Counted from the first letter of the stretch, positions 8,201-18,776 are shown. The stretch is 50,091 nt of DNA from Saccharopolyspora soli (GCF_022678645.1 NZ_JALBWV010000063.1:1-50091), one strand, 5' to 3'. Notes: generated by a model from the sequence alone, not told the origin. Numbers and translations are program-made.

Positions 8201-8713
8201 ATGGCGATCCGCAACCTGCACGTCAGACACCTACCGGTGGACGAGAACACCGCCGGGGCGTTGATCGACTCGCTGGCGAGTCCGCACGACCGTTTGTGGG
8301 CGCACGACGAGTGGCCGGAGATGCGGTTCGACGGTCCGCTCACCGTGGGCGCCTCCGGTGGTCACGGCCCGATCCGGTACCGGATCGTCGGCTATGCGCC
8401 CGGCCGCTGGATCCAGTTCCGCTTCACCGCGCCGCGCGGCTTCGACGGGATCCACGAGTTCACCGTGCACCCCGAACCCGACGGCACCGCACTGCACCAC
8501 CTGCTGTCCATGCACGCCCGCGGCCCGGCCCGGATCACCTGGCCGCTCGTGTGGCGTCCGCTGCACGATGCGGTCCTGGAAGACAGCCTCGACCGAGCCG
8601 AGCGGGCCACCACCGCAACAGTGCGATCGGCGGCGCGCTGGTCGTGGTGGGTGCGCATGCTGCGCGCCCTGGCATCGGCAAGCCCCCGCCTGCGAAGCGC
8701 CCCACCCGCGTAG
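8201..8713 (+). CDS. SRPBCC-fold protein (polyketide cyclase/START-like)
   Basis: 170 aa, probably a small hydrophobic-ligand-binding SRPBCC protein. Features include RYRIVGYAPGRWIQFRF and FDGIHEFTVHPEPDG, which look like the beta strands of this fold, and a basic, Trp-containing C-terminal helix. GAGGAGG lies 6 nt before the ATG. It is divergent from the TetR gene and is its most likely target. No catalytic residues can be named. A detoxification or ligand-carrier role is possible but not shown by the sequence. Confidence 0.8.
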   Translation: MAIRNLHVRHLPVDENTAGALIDSLASPHDRLWAHDEWPEMRFDGPLTVGASGGHGPIRYRIVGYAPGRWIQFRFTAPRGFDGIHEFTVHPEPDGTALHHLLSMHARGPARITWPLVWRPLHDAVLEDSLDRAERATTATVRSAARWSWWVRMLRALASASPRLRSAPPA

Positions 8714-8848
8714 CGCGCGCCGCCGGGCAGGGTGGTCGCGTTTGAGCGAGCAACTGGCGATTTCTCGCAACTCCGGCCAGTGGTCGAGTCGCGGTCGGGG
8801 GCTGCCGGGGCGGGCTTTAGGATCTCGGGGGCTTTCGGGAGGTGGCGC

Positions 8849-9406
8849 ATGAGCCGGTTCAGCGGGTTTCCCGCGCACGTCGAGACGCACATCGGCAAGG
8901 TTCGCGGCGCCGACAGCCGGAGTGCGGATGGGCGGGAACGCGGCTACCACCTCGTCTACTGCGACCATCCCGACGGCGCGCACGTCTCGGTGCTGACCAG
9001 CGGACTGCGCGACCAGACGGCGGGTGCCCCGCTGCCGCAAGAACTCGTGTGCACGTTGCAGACATCCCAGGAGCGCTACGCGCGGCACCTCACCGGCGCG
9101 ATCGCCGAGCTGCTGACCGAGAGCAACAGCCGAGTCGGCTACGGCGCGCTCATCATGAACGACCGAATCCTGTTGCCCGACACCGAGATCTGCGGCGCTC
9201 TGGCCGCGCCGCACCCCTACCTCGGCGACTCGTTCGACGTCCTGCTGGACGACGGCGGACAACCGGTCCTGCAACTCATCACGCTGATCCCGATCACCCG
9301 CGGCGAGGCGCAACTGGTGTCCCGCTACGGCCGCAACGCCTTGTACGACTGCTGGGAACGAGACAGCAGCAACCTCCTCGACATCCACCGCCCCTCCGCC
9401 ACCTGA
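8849..9406 (+). CDS. Suppressor of fused (SUFU) domain protein
   Basis: 185 aa protein matching the bacterial SUFU domain. The conserved end, LITLIPITRGEAQLV followed by GRNALYDCWE, is characteristic, as is the region around YLGDSFDVLLDDGG. The ATG at 8849 follows GGGAGGT and begins the similar region; an open frame extends 39 codons upstream without support. Bacterial SUFU proteins are often linked to immunity against contact-dependent or polymorphic toxins. No toxin gene is adjacent here, so this is probably an orphan copy. Its role is unknown. Confidence 0.85.
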   Translation: MSRFSGFPAHVETHIGKVRGADSRSADGRERGYHLVYCDHPDGAHVSVLTSGLRDQTAGAPLPQELVCTLQTSQERYARHLTGAIAELLTESNSRVGYGALIMNDRILLPDTEICGALAAPHPYLGDSFDVLLDDGGQPVLQLITLIPITRGEAQLVSRYGRNALYDCWERDSSNLLDIHRPSAT

Positions 9407-9531
9407 CACCCAGCACCGCCCGAACAGCTGCCAACGCCCGACGGGGCCAGGGGTCGGCAGGGGTCGAATCGGGGGTGGACCAGGGGTGTTCCCGGAGGTT
9501 CGCACCGCGGCGCGGGCGCAGGCTTTGGGGC

Positions 9532-9789
9532 ATGAGCGAGAATCCCTCCGCCATCGGCAGCATCAACACCGACAACGCCATCGGTGCCGGGGCCACCGAG
9601 CCTCCGGCGCGCAAATTCCGACGCAGCCGGGACGACGCCATGATCGCCGGGATCTGCAGCGGCGCAGCCAAGGCGCTCGGCGTGGACGCGACGATCATCC
9701 GCGTCGTGCTGCTCGCCGCCACCCTGCTCGGCTTCGGCGCTGGGATCGTGATCTACCTCGCCTGCTGGATCATCGTTCCCCAGGAGTGA
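9532..9789 (+). CDS. Small PspC-domain membrane protein
   Basis: 85 aa. After a polar, disordered N-terminus (about 1-30), a PspC domain follows: FRRSRDDAMIAGICSGAAKA and then GVDATIIRVVLLAATLLG with one hydrophobic helix, ending IVIYLACWIIVPQE. PspC proteins sit in the cytoplasmic membrane and take part in envelope-stress responses in enterobacteria; in actinomycetes most are uncharacterised. It is convergent with the GH84 gene, 15 bp apart. Confidence 0.88.
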   Translation: MSENPSAIGSINTDNAIGAGATEPPARKFRRSRDDAMIAGICSGAAKALGVDATIIRVVLLAATLLGFGAGIVIYLACWIIVPQE

Positions 9790-9804
9790 CCCCGGCCCCA
9801 GGTA

Positions 9805-11811
9805 TCAGCGGATGTTCGGGGCCTGGTCGATGAAGGTGTCCAGCACGCCGTCGGCTACCAGGACTTGGCCCTGGGGGCGGACTTCGTCGGGCGAGGTTCG
9901 GATCTGCCTGGCGCGCTCGACGAACTGCCGGGCCGCGCTGAAGTGCTCGAAGGTGCGCCCCTCGTCGCCGTCCGCCCGCGCCTGCAGGCCGTCCATCGTG
10001 GCCACCAAGGCGTTGCCCCAGAGTTCGGTGGCCGCCAGCCACGGCTTCACGTCGGAGACGAAGTCCGCTGGCGCGCCCGAGCCGATCTGCTGCGGCGCGG
10101 CCACGATCGCCTGCGCGTAATCGCGCAACTCGCGAACCGCGCCCGCCCGGTCGCCGCCGTCCCACTTGGTGCGGAAGTCCTGGATCCGCCGCGCCAACTC
10201 CGGTGCGGGCGGCAGCCACGGACGCCCGCTGGCCAGCGGCGCCATGTGCTCCAGGTCGAAGAACACCAACAGCGCGGAAACGGTCGCGGGATCGGCGACC
10301 AACCCCGGCGAACCGCCCGCCATGCGCCGCCCGGCCAGGTACTCGGCCGCCGCGCGCCAAGCCCGCTGCGGGTCGAAAGCCGCGTCGTTCCAGGCGAAAT
10401 CGGCGGCCCCGAGCTCCACGACCTTGCTCGCGGCCGCCTGGTTCATCGGGTTCACCACGACTCCCGCGAGCTGCCCGCTCAGCCCGGGTTGACGCTTGTC
10501 GTACGGCCCGAGCATGACCCGCCCGACGGAGCCGTCGAAGTCGTTGACCGGGTAGTTGTCCCACAGGAACAGCTTGCGCCCCCAGACCTTCTCGGCCTGC
10601 TGCGCATCCGAAACGGTGATCTGCCGCGGAATCACGCCGTCACCGGTCCACATCACCAGCACCCGCGGGTCGAGCGTCGACCGGATCGCCGTCTTGTAAG
10701 CCGAATCCGCCACGTCGGAGTACTCGGTCGGCACGAACTGCAGCGGCGCCACGCCGGGGTGGGTGTCGACGAACTCGCGCTGCACGCGGTTCAGCAGTTC
10801 CGCTTGCGCGCGTCCGGCCGCGCCTTCGGACGGTGGACCGTACTTCGCCTCGTCGCCAGCGCAGTTCCAGCGGGTGTAGGAGATGTCGTCCAGCGGCACC
10901 GAGAAGTCGCGCACGCCCGAGTCGTACATCGCCCGCAGTTTCGCCACCAGAGCACGGAAATCCGCGTCGTCGCTGTAGCAGATCGAGGTGCCCGGCGAGA
11001 GCGCGAAGGTGAACTTCACGTGGTGCGTCCCGGCCTGCCGGATCAGCTGCTGCACCTCGGCGAGCTTGTCGGCCGGGTACGGTTCGCGCCACTTCTCCCG
11101 GTGGTACGGGTCGTCCTTGGGCGCGTAGATGTAGGTGTTGAGCTTGACGTCGCCGTAGAAGGCCAACTGGTCCATGCGTTCGGCGTGCGTCCAAGGTGGA
11201 CCGTAGAAGCCCTCGATGCTGCCGCGCAGCGGCATCGACGGGTGGTCCACGATGCCCACCCCGGCGATCCGGCCCGGCGAGGCGATCTGCCGCAGCGTCT
11301 GCACGCCGTAGTAAGCACCAGCGGCGTCCGACGCGCCGATGAACAGGGTCGGGTCGCCGCCGCCACGTCCGGCCAGCACGTACCCCTCGGCGGGCAGCGG
11401 CGCGGGTGCGCCGTAGCCCACCTCTTGCAGGCCCTTCACCACCGACGGGGACACCCGGTCGCCGATGCGGATGCGCAGCGTGGCGTCCTCGGCGGGCTGT
11501 CCCGGATCGCGCACCACCACGTCGCTCGCCCCGGCCAGCCGCAGCACCTGGACGGCGAGGTCGCGGGTCGGTTGGTCGACGAGCGGATCGACGATCACTT
11601 CGACCTTGCCCTGCACCGGGATGTCGTCGCCGAGCCGCTTCATCTCCTGCGGCTGCGGGGTGACCTGTGGCAGCCCGGTCGCGGGCAGCGAGCGCTGCGG
11701 CGGCGCGGTCGGCTCCGGCGCCTGCGGCGCGGTGTTGGTGCAACCTGCCAGCACTGCGCACACCAGTGTCGCGGCCACCGCGAACCGCCGCCGGGCATTT
11801 CGACCGAGCAT
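9805..11811 (-). CDS. GH84 beta-N-acetylglucosaminidase lipoprotein (O-GlcNAcase/hyaluronidase-like)
   Basis: 668 aa exported lipoprotein. The signal peptide with lipobox LAGC (Cys24) fixes the start at 11811, with AGGTAGGAG upstream; the open frame continues 126 codons further without signal-peptide logic. The N-terminal Glyco_hydro_20b-like domain spans about 50-185. The GH84 catalytic barrel begins RGSIEGFYGPPWT (196-208). The neighbouring acid pair DD at 308-309 in VPLDDISYT matches the substrate-assisted catalytic Asp pair of GH84. A C-terminal helical region follows. The expected activity is removal of terminal beta-GlcNAc from glycans or glycoproteins outside the cell, which could feed the GlcNAc genes near 40-47 kb. 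I find no convincing DasR site in front of it. Confidence 0.9.
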   Translation of the reverse strand: MLGRNARRRFAVAATLVCAVLAGCTNTAPQAPEPTAPPQRSLPATGLPQVTPQPQEMKRLGDDIPVQGKVEVIVDPLVDQPTRDLAVQVLRLAGASDVVVRDPGQPAEDATLRIRIGDRVSPSVVKGLQEVGYGAPAPLPAEGYVLAGRGGGDPTLFIGASDAAGAYYGVQTLRQIASPGRIAGVGIVDHPSMPLRGSIEGFYGPPWTHAERMDQLAFYGDVKLNTYIYAPKDDPYHREKWREPYPADKLAEVQQLIRQAGTHHVKFTFALSPGTSICYSDDADFRALVAKLRAMYDSGVRDFSVPLDDISYTRWNCAGDEAKYGPPSEGAAGRAQAELLNRVQREFVDTHPGVAPLQFVPTEYSDVADSAYKTAIRSTLDPRVLVMWTGDGVIPRQITVSDAQQAEKVWGRKLFLWDNYPVNDFDGSVGRVMLGPYDKRQPGLSGQLAGVVVNPMNQAAASKVVELGAADFAWNDAAFDPQRAWRAAAEYLAGRRMAGGSPGLVADPATVSALLVFFDLEHMAPLASGRPWLPPAPELARRIQDFRTKWDGGDRAGAVRELRDYAQAIVAAPQQIGSGAPADFVSDVKPWLAATELWGNALVATMDGLQARADGDEGRTFEHFSAARQFVERARQIRTSPDEVRPQGQVLVADGVLDTFIDQAPNIR

Positions 11812-11956
11812 GGCTCCTACCTCGTCTGGACTACCACCGGCCCCCAGGAGATCACACGCCGGTCTCGGCCGCTGGAAGGGCTCACGACACGCCGAGGGCG
11901 CCCAATTTGGGGAAATTGGGACACAAGAAAGCAAGGTTCCGCATTTCGGAAGACCG

Positions 11957-12625
11957 TTAGGCGTCGAGGAGCTCGCGCCAGGCGCGGACGCGGTCCGCGA
12001 GCACCGCGGCGCCACCCGCAGCTCGGGCCGCAGTGCCGATGTGGAAACCGCGCACCCCGGCAGCCCGCAGGTCGGTGACGTGCTCAGGCCGCAGGCCGCC
12101 ACCGGCCAGCAGCAGCACGCCGTCGACGTCTTGCTGCGCAGCGAGTTCGCGCAGGTTGGCAAGGCCGTCCTCGACTCCGCCGGGGTCACCGGCGGTCAGC
12201 ACGGTGTCCGGACCGAGCGACACGGCGTGATCCCAGGCGAGCCGGTAGTGGGCGGCGTGATCCACCGCCCGGTGGAAGGTCCACGGGCAGCCGTCGAGGT
12301 CGGCCAGCACATCGCGCGTCGCGCCGACGTCGACCTGGCCGTACGCGTCGAGGAACCCGAGTACGAATTCCCGCGCCCCGGCCGCTCGCAGCCCACCGAC
12401 CCGCCGCCGTGCGGCCTCGACATCGACGGCGAAATCGGGGTGATCGCGCACCATGACCCGCACCGGCAGATCGGTGGCGGCGAGCACGCTGCGCACCACC
12501 CCAACATCCGGGGTGAGGCCGTCAGCGGCCAGATCCCGCACGAGCTCCAACCGGTCGGCGCCGCCCGCCTGCGCGGCCTCCGCGTCGGCGGCGTCCACGA
12601 CGATCACTTCCAGCAACCCACCCAT
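11957..12625 (-). CDS. cutC: CutC-family protein
   Basis: 222 aa TIM-barrel protein of the CutC family, historically called a copper homeostasis protein; its molecular role is still unclear in the literature. The N-terminus MGGLLEVIVVDAADAEAAQ and the segments GGADRLELV and GGGLRPEHV are typical. The start at 12625 was chosen by similarity because the open frame runs 54 codons upstream into the region before groEL. No metal-binding Cys/His cluster is visible. It is not obviously in an operon: 145 bp separate its stop from the start of the GH84 gene. Confidence 0.88.
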   Translation of the reverse strand: MGGLLEVIVVDAADAEAAQAGGADRLELVRDLAADGLTPDVGVVRSVLAATDLPVRVMVRDHPDFAVDVEAARRRVGGLRAAGAREFVLGFLDAYGQVDVGATRDVLADLDGCPWTFHRAVDHAAHYRLAWDHAVSLGPDTVLTAGDPGGVEDGLANLRELAAQQDVDGVLLLAGGGLRPEHVTDLRAAGVRGFHIGTAARAAGGAAVLADRVRAWRELLDA

Positions 12626-12685
12626 ACCCGCACCATAAGACCGACGCACCGCCGTTAGCGCGCAGCCGACCCCACGAAGCTCCCG

Positions 12686-12727
12686 AAAACGGCCGAAGGG
12701 CCGCTCCCGGATGGGAACGGCCCTTCG
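12686..12727 (-). terminator. Rho-independent terminator of groEL
   Basis: 15-bp stem (12694-12708 with 12713-12727, one mismatch) with a GGAT loop, about 20 bp after the groEL stop. On the minus strand it is followed by a short TTTT. Confidence 0.7.
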
Positions 12728-12746
12728 AAAGCGACAGCAGCGTGGA

Positions 12747-14378
<1,632 letters not shown>

Positions 14379-14530
14379 TGCGGTGTGGTCCTCCACCTGT
14401 CTGGACGCCGCGGAGGCGGATGCGCGCTCCACGGCAGGACTCGTGCGTGGCCAGGCTCGGTGCCCGCGACGGACGACCGCGCGGCGGTACCGTCTGGTGG
14501 TACCGCCGGAGACGGCCTCACCGTCCCGAC

Positions 14531-14557
14531 CTGGCACTCAACCTTGCTGAGTGCCAG
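14531..14557. promoter_or_regulatory. CIRCE element 1 (HrcA operator) before groEL
   Basis: CTGGCACTC-N9-GAGTGCCAG, a perfect 9-bp inverted repeat with the exact N9 spacing of CIRCE (consensus TTAGCACTC-N9-GAGTGCTAA). It lies about 150 bp upstream of the groEL start. Confidence 0.88.
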
Positions 14558-14565
14558 TACCGTGT

Positions 14566-14592
14566 TTAGCACTCCCACTGGGCGAGTGCAAG
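14566..14592. promoter_or_regulatory. CIRCE element 2 (HrcA operator) before groEL
   Basis: TTAGCACTC-N9-GAGTGCAAG: the left arm equals the CIRCE consensus and the right arm differs at the last three bases. Its centre is 35 bp from that of element 1, so two HrcA dimers could bind side by side. Confidence 0.85.
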
Positions 14593-14616
14593 CGACGCCC
14601 CCGGCCGACGGACCGG

Positions 14617-15864
14617 TCAGTTGTCGTTGGTCGGAACCGACGTGGGCAGGTCGCTGTCGTTGTAGGAAGACGTCTCCGGCGTGGTCGAGTCCGTGTCACC
14701 ACCGCTGGAGCCGTTGCCGATGGCGCTCGCCATCACGACGAAGATCACCACGATGATGACCAGCGCGATACCGGCGAGGACCGGCACGATCCACTTCGCC
14801 GAGCCGCCCGACTTGGTGGCGAACGACGCCGAACCGGCCGGGATGGGCGGGCGCAGCCGCACCGGGTCGTTGCTCGGCGGCGGCAGCGGGCGCGGCTGCT
14901 GCTGCTGTTGGAACGGTGGCCGGTAGCCGGGCGGTCCCGGCGGAGCGGGCGGGGCGTACTGCACCGGCTGCGGTCCGGACATCGGACCCGCCATCGGCAT
15001 GGCCTGGCGACGCGGCGGCGGGGTGTCCCCGGCGGCCGGGCCGAGCGCGACGCGGGCGGCGGCGATGAGTTCCTTGCAGGTGCCGTAGCGCTGGTCGGCC
15101 TTCTTGGCCATGCCGGAGCGCAACACCTCGTCGATGCCGCCGGGCAGCACCACCAGCGACGTGGCGGGCGGCGGCTCGGCGCCCAGGTGGCCCTGGATGA
15201 CCTCCTGCACCTGCCCCTGGAACGGCGGCCGTCCGGTCAGGCAGGCGAACAGCATGCAGCTCAACGCGTACAGATCGGTGCGGCCGTCCACCGGCTCGCC
15301 GCGCAGGTGCTCGGGGGCCGCGTAGGTCGGCGAGCCGAGGAAGTCGCCGCTGCTGGTGCGGTGTCCGGTCGCACCGCGCCGGGTGAGGCCGAAGTCCGCC
15401 AGGTAGACGTGCTCGTTGGCGGACTCGCGCGAGGTCACCAGCACGTTGGCCGGTTTGAGGTCGAGGTGCACCAGACCGCGCTCGTGCAGCATGTCCAGCG
15501 CCTCGGCGACCTGGGAGAGCAGTTCCAGGGCGCGCTTGGGCGAGATCGGCCCGTCCTTGATCAGGCTGGCCAGATCGGAGCCGTCGACCAGCCGCATCGC
15601 GATGTAGAGCATGCCGTCGACTTCGCCGAAGTCGTACAGCGGCACGATGTTGGCGTGGTCGATGGCGGAAGTGTTGCGCGCCTCGTCGACGAACCGCTCG
15701 CGGAATTCCGCGTCACCGGTGATGTGCTCGCCCATGACCTTGAGCGCCACCTTCCGGCCTAGCCGGATGTCGGTGGCGCGGTACATCACGCTCATGCCAC
15801 CGCGACCGAGCACTCCGTCGATTTTGTAGTGGCCAAGGCGCTGCCCGGTGAGGTCTTCCGACAC
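14617..15864 (-). CDS. Membrane-anchored Ser/Thr protein kinase (Pkn type)
   Basis: 415 aa eukaryotic-like kinase. The N-terminal catalytic domain (about 12-270) has a Gly loop GRGGMSVMY, VAIK-type Lys42, alphaC Glu61, catalytic Asp135 and DFG at 157-159. The catalytic loop reads HLD at 133-135 where most Pkn kinases have HRD, so it is a non-RD kinase. A Pro/Gln-rich linker follows, then one transmembrane helix (about 358-384) and a short Ser/Thr/Asp-rich extracellular tail of about 30 residues. There are no PASTA or other sensor domains. The start is GTG. It is upstream of groEL with the CIRCE region between them, so it is transcribed separately. Confidence 0.93.
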   Translation of the reverse strand: MSEDLTGQRLGHYKIDGVLGRGGMSVMYRATDIRLGRKVALKVMGEHITGDAEFRERFVDEARNTSAIDHANIVPLYDFGEVDGMLYIAMRLVDGSDLASLIKDGPISPKRALELLSQVAEALDMLHERGLVHLDLKPANVLVTSRESANEHVYLADFGLTRRGATGHRTSSGDFLGSPTYAAPEHLRGEPVDGRTDLYALSCMLFACLTGRPPFQGQVQEVIQGHLGAEPPPATSLVVLPGGIDEVLRSGMAKKADQRYGTCKELIAAARVALGPAAGDTPPPRRQAMPMAGPMSGPQPVQYAPPAPPGPPGYRPPFQQQQQPRPLPPPSNDPVRLRPPIPAGSASFATKSGGSAKWIVPVLAGIALVIIVVIFVVMASAIGNGSSGGDTDSTTPETSSYNDSDLPTSVPTNDN

Positions 15865-15952
15865 GCGAAGCAGCCTAACGTTTCGAGATCACGCCCGTCC
15901 TGGGGTTGCACCACACCGTGACGACATCGACGCCCGAACTTGCCCAACGCAA

Positions 15953-15988
15953 CTCGGTCCGGTCCCCGCGGGCGGGAACCGGACCGAG
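15953..15988 (-). terminator. Hairpin downstream of the cold-shock gene
   Basis: 17-bp arms (15953-15969 and 15972-15988) with one mismatch, between the cold-shock stop and the kinase start. There is no T-run on either side. It probably marks the end of the cold-shock transcript. Confidence 0.45.
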
Positions 15989-16149
15989 GGTCGACGTTCT
16001 CGGTGTTCGTTTTCGAAGCAACGCGGCCGAATGGCCAGCGCACGCGCGATGATCACTCGCGGGTCCTCCGACGCTGTCGGGGGTCGCCGGGTCGGCGTCC
16101 GAGGTTCCGCTTGGCGACCAGCTACGCCAAAAGAGTCAGGAACAGCCCC

Positions 16150-16353
16150 TCAAACCTTGCGGACACCGTCTGCTTGGGTGCGGCCGTCACGCCCCGCTTT
16201 CACTTCGAATTCGACCCGATCTCCTTCGGAAAGGGTCCGGAAACCAGACATGTTGATCGCGGAGTAATGGACGAACACATCAGATCCACCGTCCGTCGCG
16301 ATGAATCCGTAGCCCTTCTCCGAGTTGAACCATTTGACCGTGCCGACCGCCAC
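16150..16353 (-). CDS. Cold-shock protein, CspA family
   Basis: 67 aa single cold-shock domain that binds single-stranded nucleic acid. RNP1 (KGYGFI) and RNP2 (VFVHY) are both present. The GTG at 16353 follows GAGGAGG and gives the normal family length; an ATG-started frame upstream would add 40 unrelated residues. The 226 bp before it contain no gene and could serve as the long 5' leader common for cold-shock genes. Confidence 0.95.
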   Translation of the reverse strand: MAVGTVKWFNSEKGYGFIATDGGSDVFVHYSAINMSGFRTLSEGDRVEFEVKAGRDGRTQADGVRKV

Positions 16354-16505
16354 GGCGTCCTCCTCATGAAAAAGTGATGCACGACGCACCAGGCGTCGCT
16401 GGAGCAACGGACACGCTACCCCAGAAATCAAGCCTCGTCGCGGGTTCGGCAATGCGACTTTTCCGTTAAACACTGGGCCGAACGGGTGCTTTCGGCGGCC
16501 ACTGT

Positions 16506-16530
16506 CCGTTATCGGAGTAACGATAAGCGG
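16506..16530 (-). terminator. Hairpin after the AIM24 gene
   Basis: CCG-TTATCG / CGATAA-CGG arms around GAGTAA, about 50 bp downstream of the AIM24 stop. There is no T-run, so its function as a terminator is uncertain. Confidence 0.35.
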
Positions 16531-16579
16531 CGGAATTCCCCCGAGTGCACGAATCCCTATTGCGCCCTCGGCGAAATTC

Positions 16580-17263
16580 TCAGGATCGAGCGCCTAGGCC
16601 ATTTGCCTGCAACCAGCTGACGAGTCCTCGGGGATTGCGAGTTTGCGTCAGCACCTGGCCCGGCCCGGCGAAATCGAAGACCAAGCCTTCGCCGCTCTTC
16701 AGCGATTGGGTGATGCCCTGGTTCATCTGCCGCAACCGGGTCTGCACCGTATCGGCGTAAGCCACCACGTGACCGGTGTCGATGGTCACGTACTCGCCGG
16801 GCTGCAGGGTCACCACGTCCAGCGCGCCGTAGCAGGAGACCACCACCGGTCCCTGGCCGCCGACGTGGGTCATGAAGCCGCCCTCACCGCCGAAGAGGTT
16901 CTGGAACCCGCCCCACTGCGTCTCGACCTGCGCCGTGCTCGCCGAGGCGAGCCAGCAGCCCTTGGTCACGCACCAGCCGACCCGGCCGTCGAGTTCCAGC
17001 ACGTTCAGGTCGCCGGGCAGGTTCGGCGCCACGTCCACCCAGCCGCCCTGCTGCGGGGCGGTGTAGGTCGACACGAAGAACGACTCGCCGCCGAGCGCGG
17101 CGCGCGCCAACGACTTCAGGAAACCGCCCTGCGCCCGCGCCTCGACGGTCACGCCGTAGCTGGTGGCCAGCATCGCACCGGACTCGACCTGCACCGGTTC
17201 GCCGGGCGCGAGCACCAGCCGGGCCACCCCGAACGAAGGCGTGTGACGAGTGCGGACCTGCAC
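16580..17263 (-). CDS. AIM24 family protein
   Basis: 227 aa protein of the AIM24/TIGR00266 family, beta-rich with repeated Gly turns (SGAMLATSYGV, GGFLKSLARA, GGEGGFMTHVGG, PGEYVTIDTGHVVAY). Bacterial members are widespread and of unknown function; the yeast member affects mitochondrial inner-membrane organisation. A GTG start at 17263 is preceded by TAGGAGG. It is divergent from moeA with a 160 bp gap. No catalytic site can be seen. Confidence 0.9.
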   Translation of the reverse strand: MQVRTRHTPSFGVARLVLAPGEPVQVESGAMLATSYGVTVEARAQGGFLKSLARAALGGESFFVSTYTAPQQGGWVDVAPNLPGDLNVLELDGRVGWCVTKGCWLASASTAQVETQWGGFQNLFGGEGGFMTHVGGQGPVVVSCYGALDVVTLQPGEYVTIDTGHVVAYADTVQTRLRQMNQGITQSLKSGEGLVFDFAGPGQVLTQTRNPRGLVSWLQANGLGARS

Positions 17264-17423
17264 GGATACCTCCTAGGAGAGATTGCGGGGAGCGTCTTGC
17301 GCGGGTGATCACCGCGCGTGCGTGAAGTGGCTCGCGCCACCCGCTCCTCGCGACCGTCATACGAGTCTGCCACGGGCGATCGGTGCGACGATTCGCACGC
17401 CGGTAGGGACAGCGGGGGTGTCC

Positions 17424-18668
17424 ATGACCGATGATCTGGGCGTGTCGCACGGAACCGGAACCCCTGCTCTGACCGCGGTCGCCGATCACCAGTCCAAGGT
17501 CGCCGCGTTGCTCCCCCGCACCCCGGTGCTGGCCAAGCCGCTGGCGGACTGCCTGGGGCATGCCTTGGCCGCGGACCTGGCCACGCCCATCCCGCTGCCG
17601 CCATTCGACAACTCCGCGATGGACGGCTACGCCGTGCGCTCGGTCGATCTGGCCGACGCCAGCGAGCAGCACCCGGTCAAGCTGCCGGTCCACGAGGACA
17701 TCCCGGCGGGCCGGGTCGACGTGTCACCGCTGCAGCCCGGTAGCGCGCACCGGATCATGACTGGCGCCCAACTGCCGCCCGGCGCGGACGCGGTGATCCC
17801 GGTGGAACGCACCGACGGCGGCACCGAGCAGGTGCGGCTGTTCGCCTCGGTCCAGCCGGGGGCGCACGTACGGCGCTCCGGCGAAGACGTCGCGGTGGGC
17901 GAGACCGTGCTCACCGCGGGGACCACGTTGGGACCCGCGCAGCTGGCCGTTGCCGCTGCCGTCGGTGCCGCGAACCTGTCCGTGCACCAGCCGGTTCGAG
18001 TGCTGGTGCTGTCCACCGGTTCGGAGCTGGTGGAACCGGGAACCGACCTGCGACCGGGGCAGATCTACGAGTCCAACGGTCTGATGCTGGCCGCCGCGGT
18101 GCGCGAAGCCGGTGGCACCGCCACGTTGCTGCGCTTCGTGCCGGACGACGTCGAGGCGTTCCACGCCGCGCTAGCCCCGCACCTGGACTCAACGGACTTG
18201 CTGATCACCTCCGGCGGGGTCAGCGCCGGGGCGTACGAGGTGGTCAAGGACGCGCTCAGCGGCACCGGCGTCGAGTTCACCAAGGTCGCGATGCAGCCGG
18301 GCATGCCGCAGGGCTGTGGCCGGTACCGCGACCGCGTCGCCGTGGTGACGCTGCCGGGCAACCCGGTCAGCTCGATGGTGTCGTTCGAGGTCTTCGTGCG
18401 GCCCGCGCTGCGCGCCGCGGCCGGGCACCGGAGCATCCAGCGACCGGTGCGGCAGGCGGCGTTGATCGAGTCGCTGACCGCACCGGCGGGCAGGCGCCAG
18501 TACCGCCGGGGCCGGTTCGACCCGGCCACCGCCACCGTGACGTTGCAGGGCGCCCCCGGTTCGCACCTGCTGGCTGGCCTGGCCCGAGCGAACTGCCTGC
18601 TGGAGATTCCCGAGGACGTCACCGAACTCGCCGCTGGGTCCACAGTGGACGTCATGTTGCTGGACTGA
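17424..18668 (+). CDS. moeA: Molybdopterin molybdenumtransferase MoeA
   Basis: 414 aa enzyme that inserts molybdate into adenylylated molybdopterin. The N-terminal MoeA domains include PLPPFDNSAMDGYAV and HRIMTGAQLPPGADAVIPVE. The MoCF-binding domain has VLVLSTGSELV, YESNGLM and ITSGGVSAGAYEVV, and domain IV follows. The usual Asp of GGVSxGD is replaced (GGVSAGAYE), as in several actinobacterial MoeA2-type copies. The ATG at 17424 begins the similar region; a GTG 5 nt earlier is in another frame. Its product is needed by the molybdenum hydroxylase encoded at 0.1-4 kb, but the position next to psd/pssA follows the conserved actinobacterial order and is not a dedicated operon. Confidence 0.94.
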   Translation: MTDDLGVSHGTGTPALTAVADHQSKVAALLPRTPVLAKPLADCLGHALAADLATPIPLPPFDNSAMDGYAVRSVDLADASEQHPVKLPVHEDIPAGRVDVSPLQPGSAHRIMTGAQLPPGADAVIPVERTDGGTEQVRLFASVQPGAHVRRSGEDVAVGETVLTAGTTLGPAQLAVAAAVGAANLSVHQPVRVLVLSTGSELVEPGTDLRPGQIYESNGLMLAAAVREAGGTATLLRFVPDDVEAFHAALAPHLDSTDLLITSGGVSAGAYEVVKDALSGTGVEFTKVAMQPGMPQGCGRYRDRVAVVTLPGNPVSSMVSFEVFVRPALRAAAGHRSIQRPVRQAALIESLTAPAGRRQYRRGRFDPATATVTLQGAPGSHLLAGLARANCLLEIPEDVTELAAGSTVDVMLLD

Positions 18669-18704
18669 CGCCCGCCGACCCACCGGCCAGCGGGGCCTGA
18701 GCAC

Positions 18705-18752
18705 ACCAGGCGTGCGGCGGTCGCGCAAAACCGGCACGCCTGCTGGTTTTTT
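18705..18752 (+). terminator. Rho-independent terminator of moeA
   Basis: Stem ACCAGGCGTGC with GCACGCCTGCTGGT (one bulge), followed directly by TTTTTT at 18747-18752. Confidence 0.8.
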
Positions 18753-18776
18753 CGGTTCTGCAACGGAAACGCCTTT

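Noticed and set aside
11820..11850. Possible DasR site before the GH84 gene (TGGTAGTCCA on the minus strand)
   Set aside because: Half-sites TGGT and CCA are present but two bases too close and the central CTAG is missing, so it does not fit the dre consensus.
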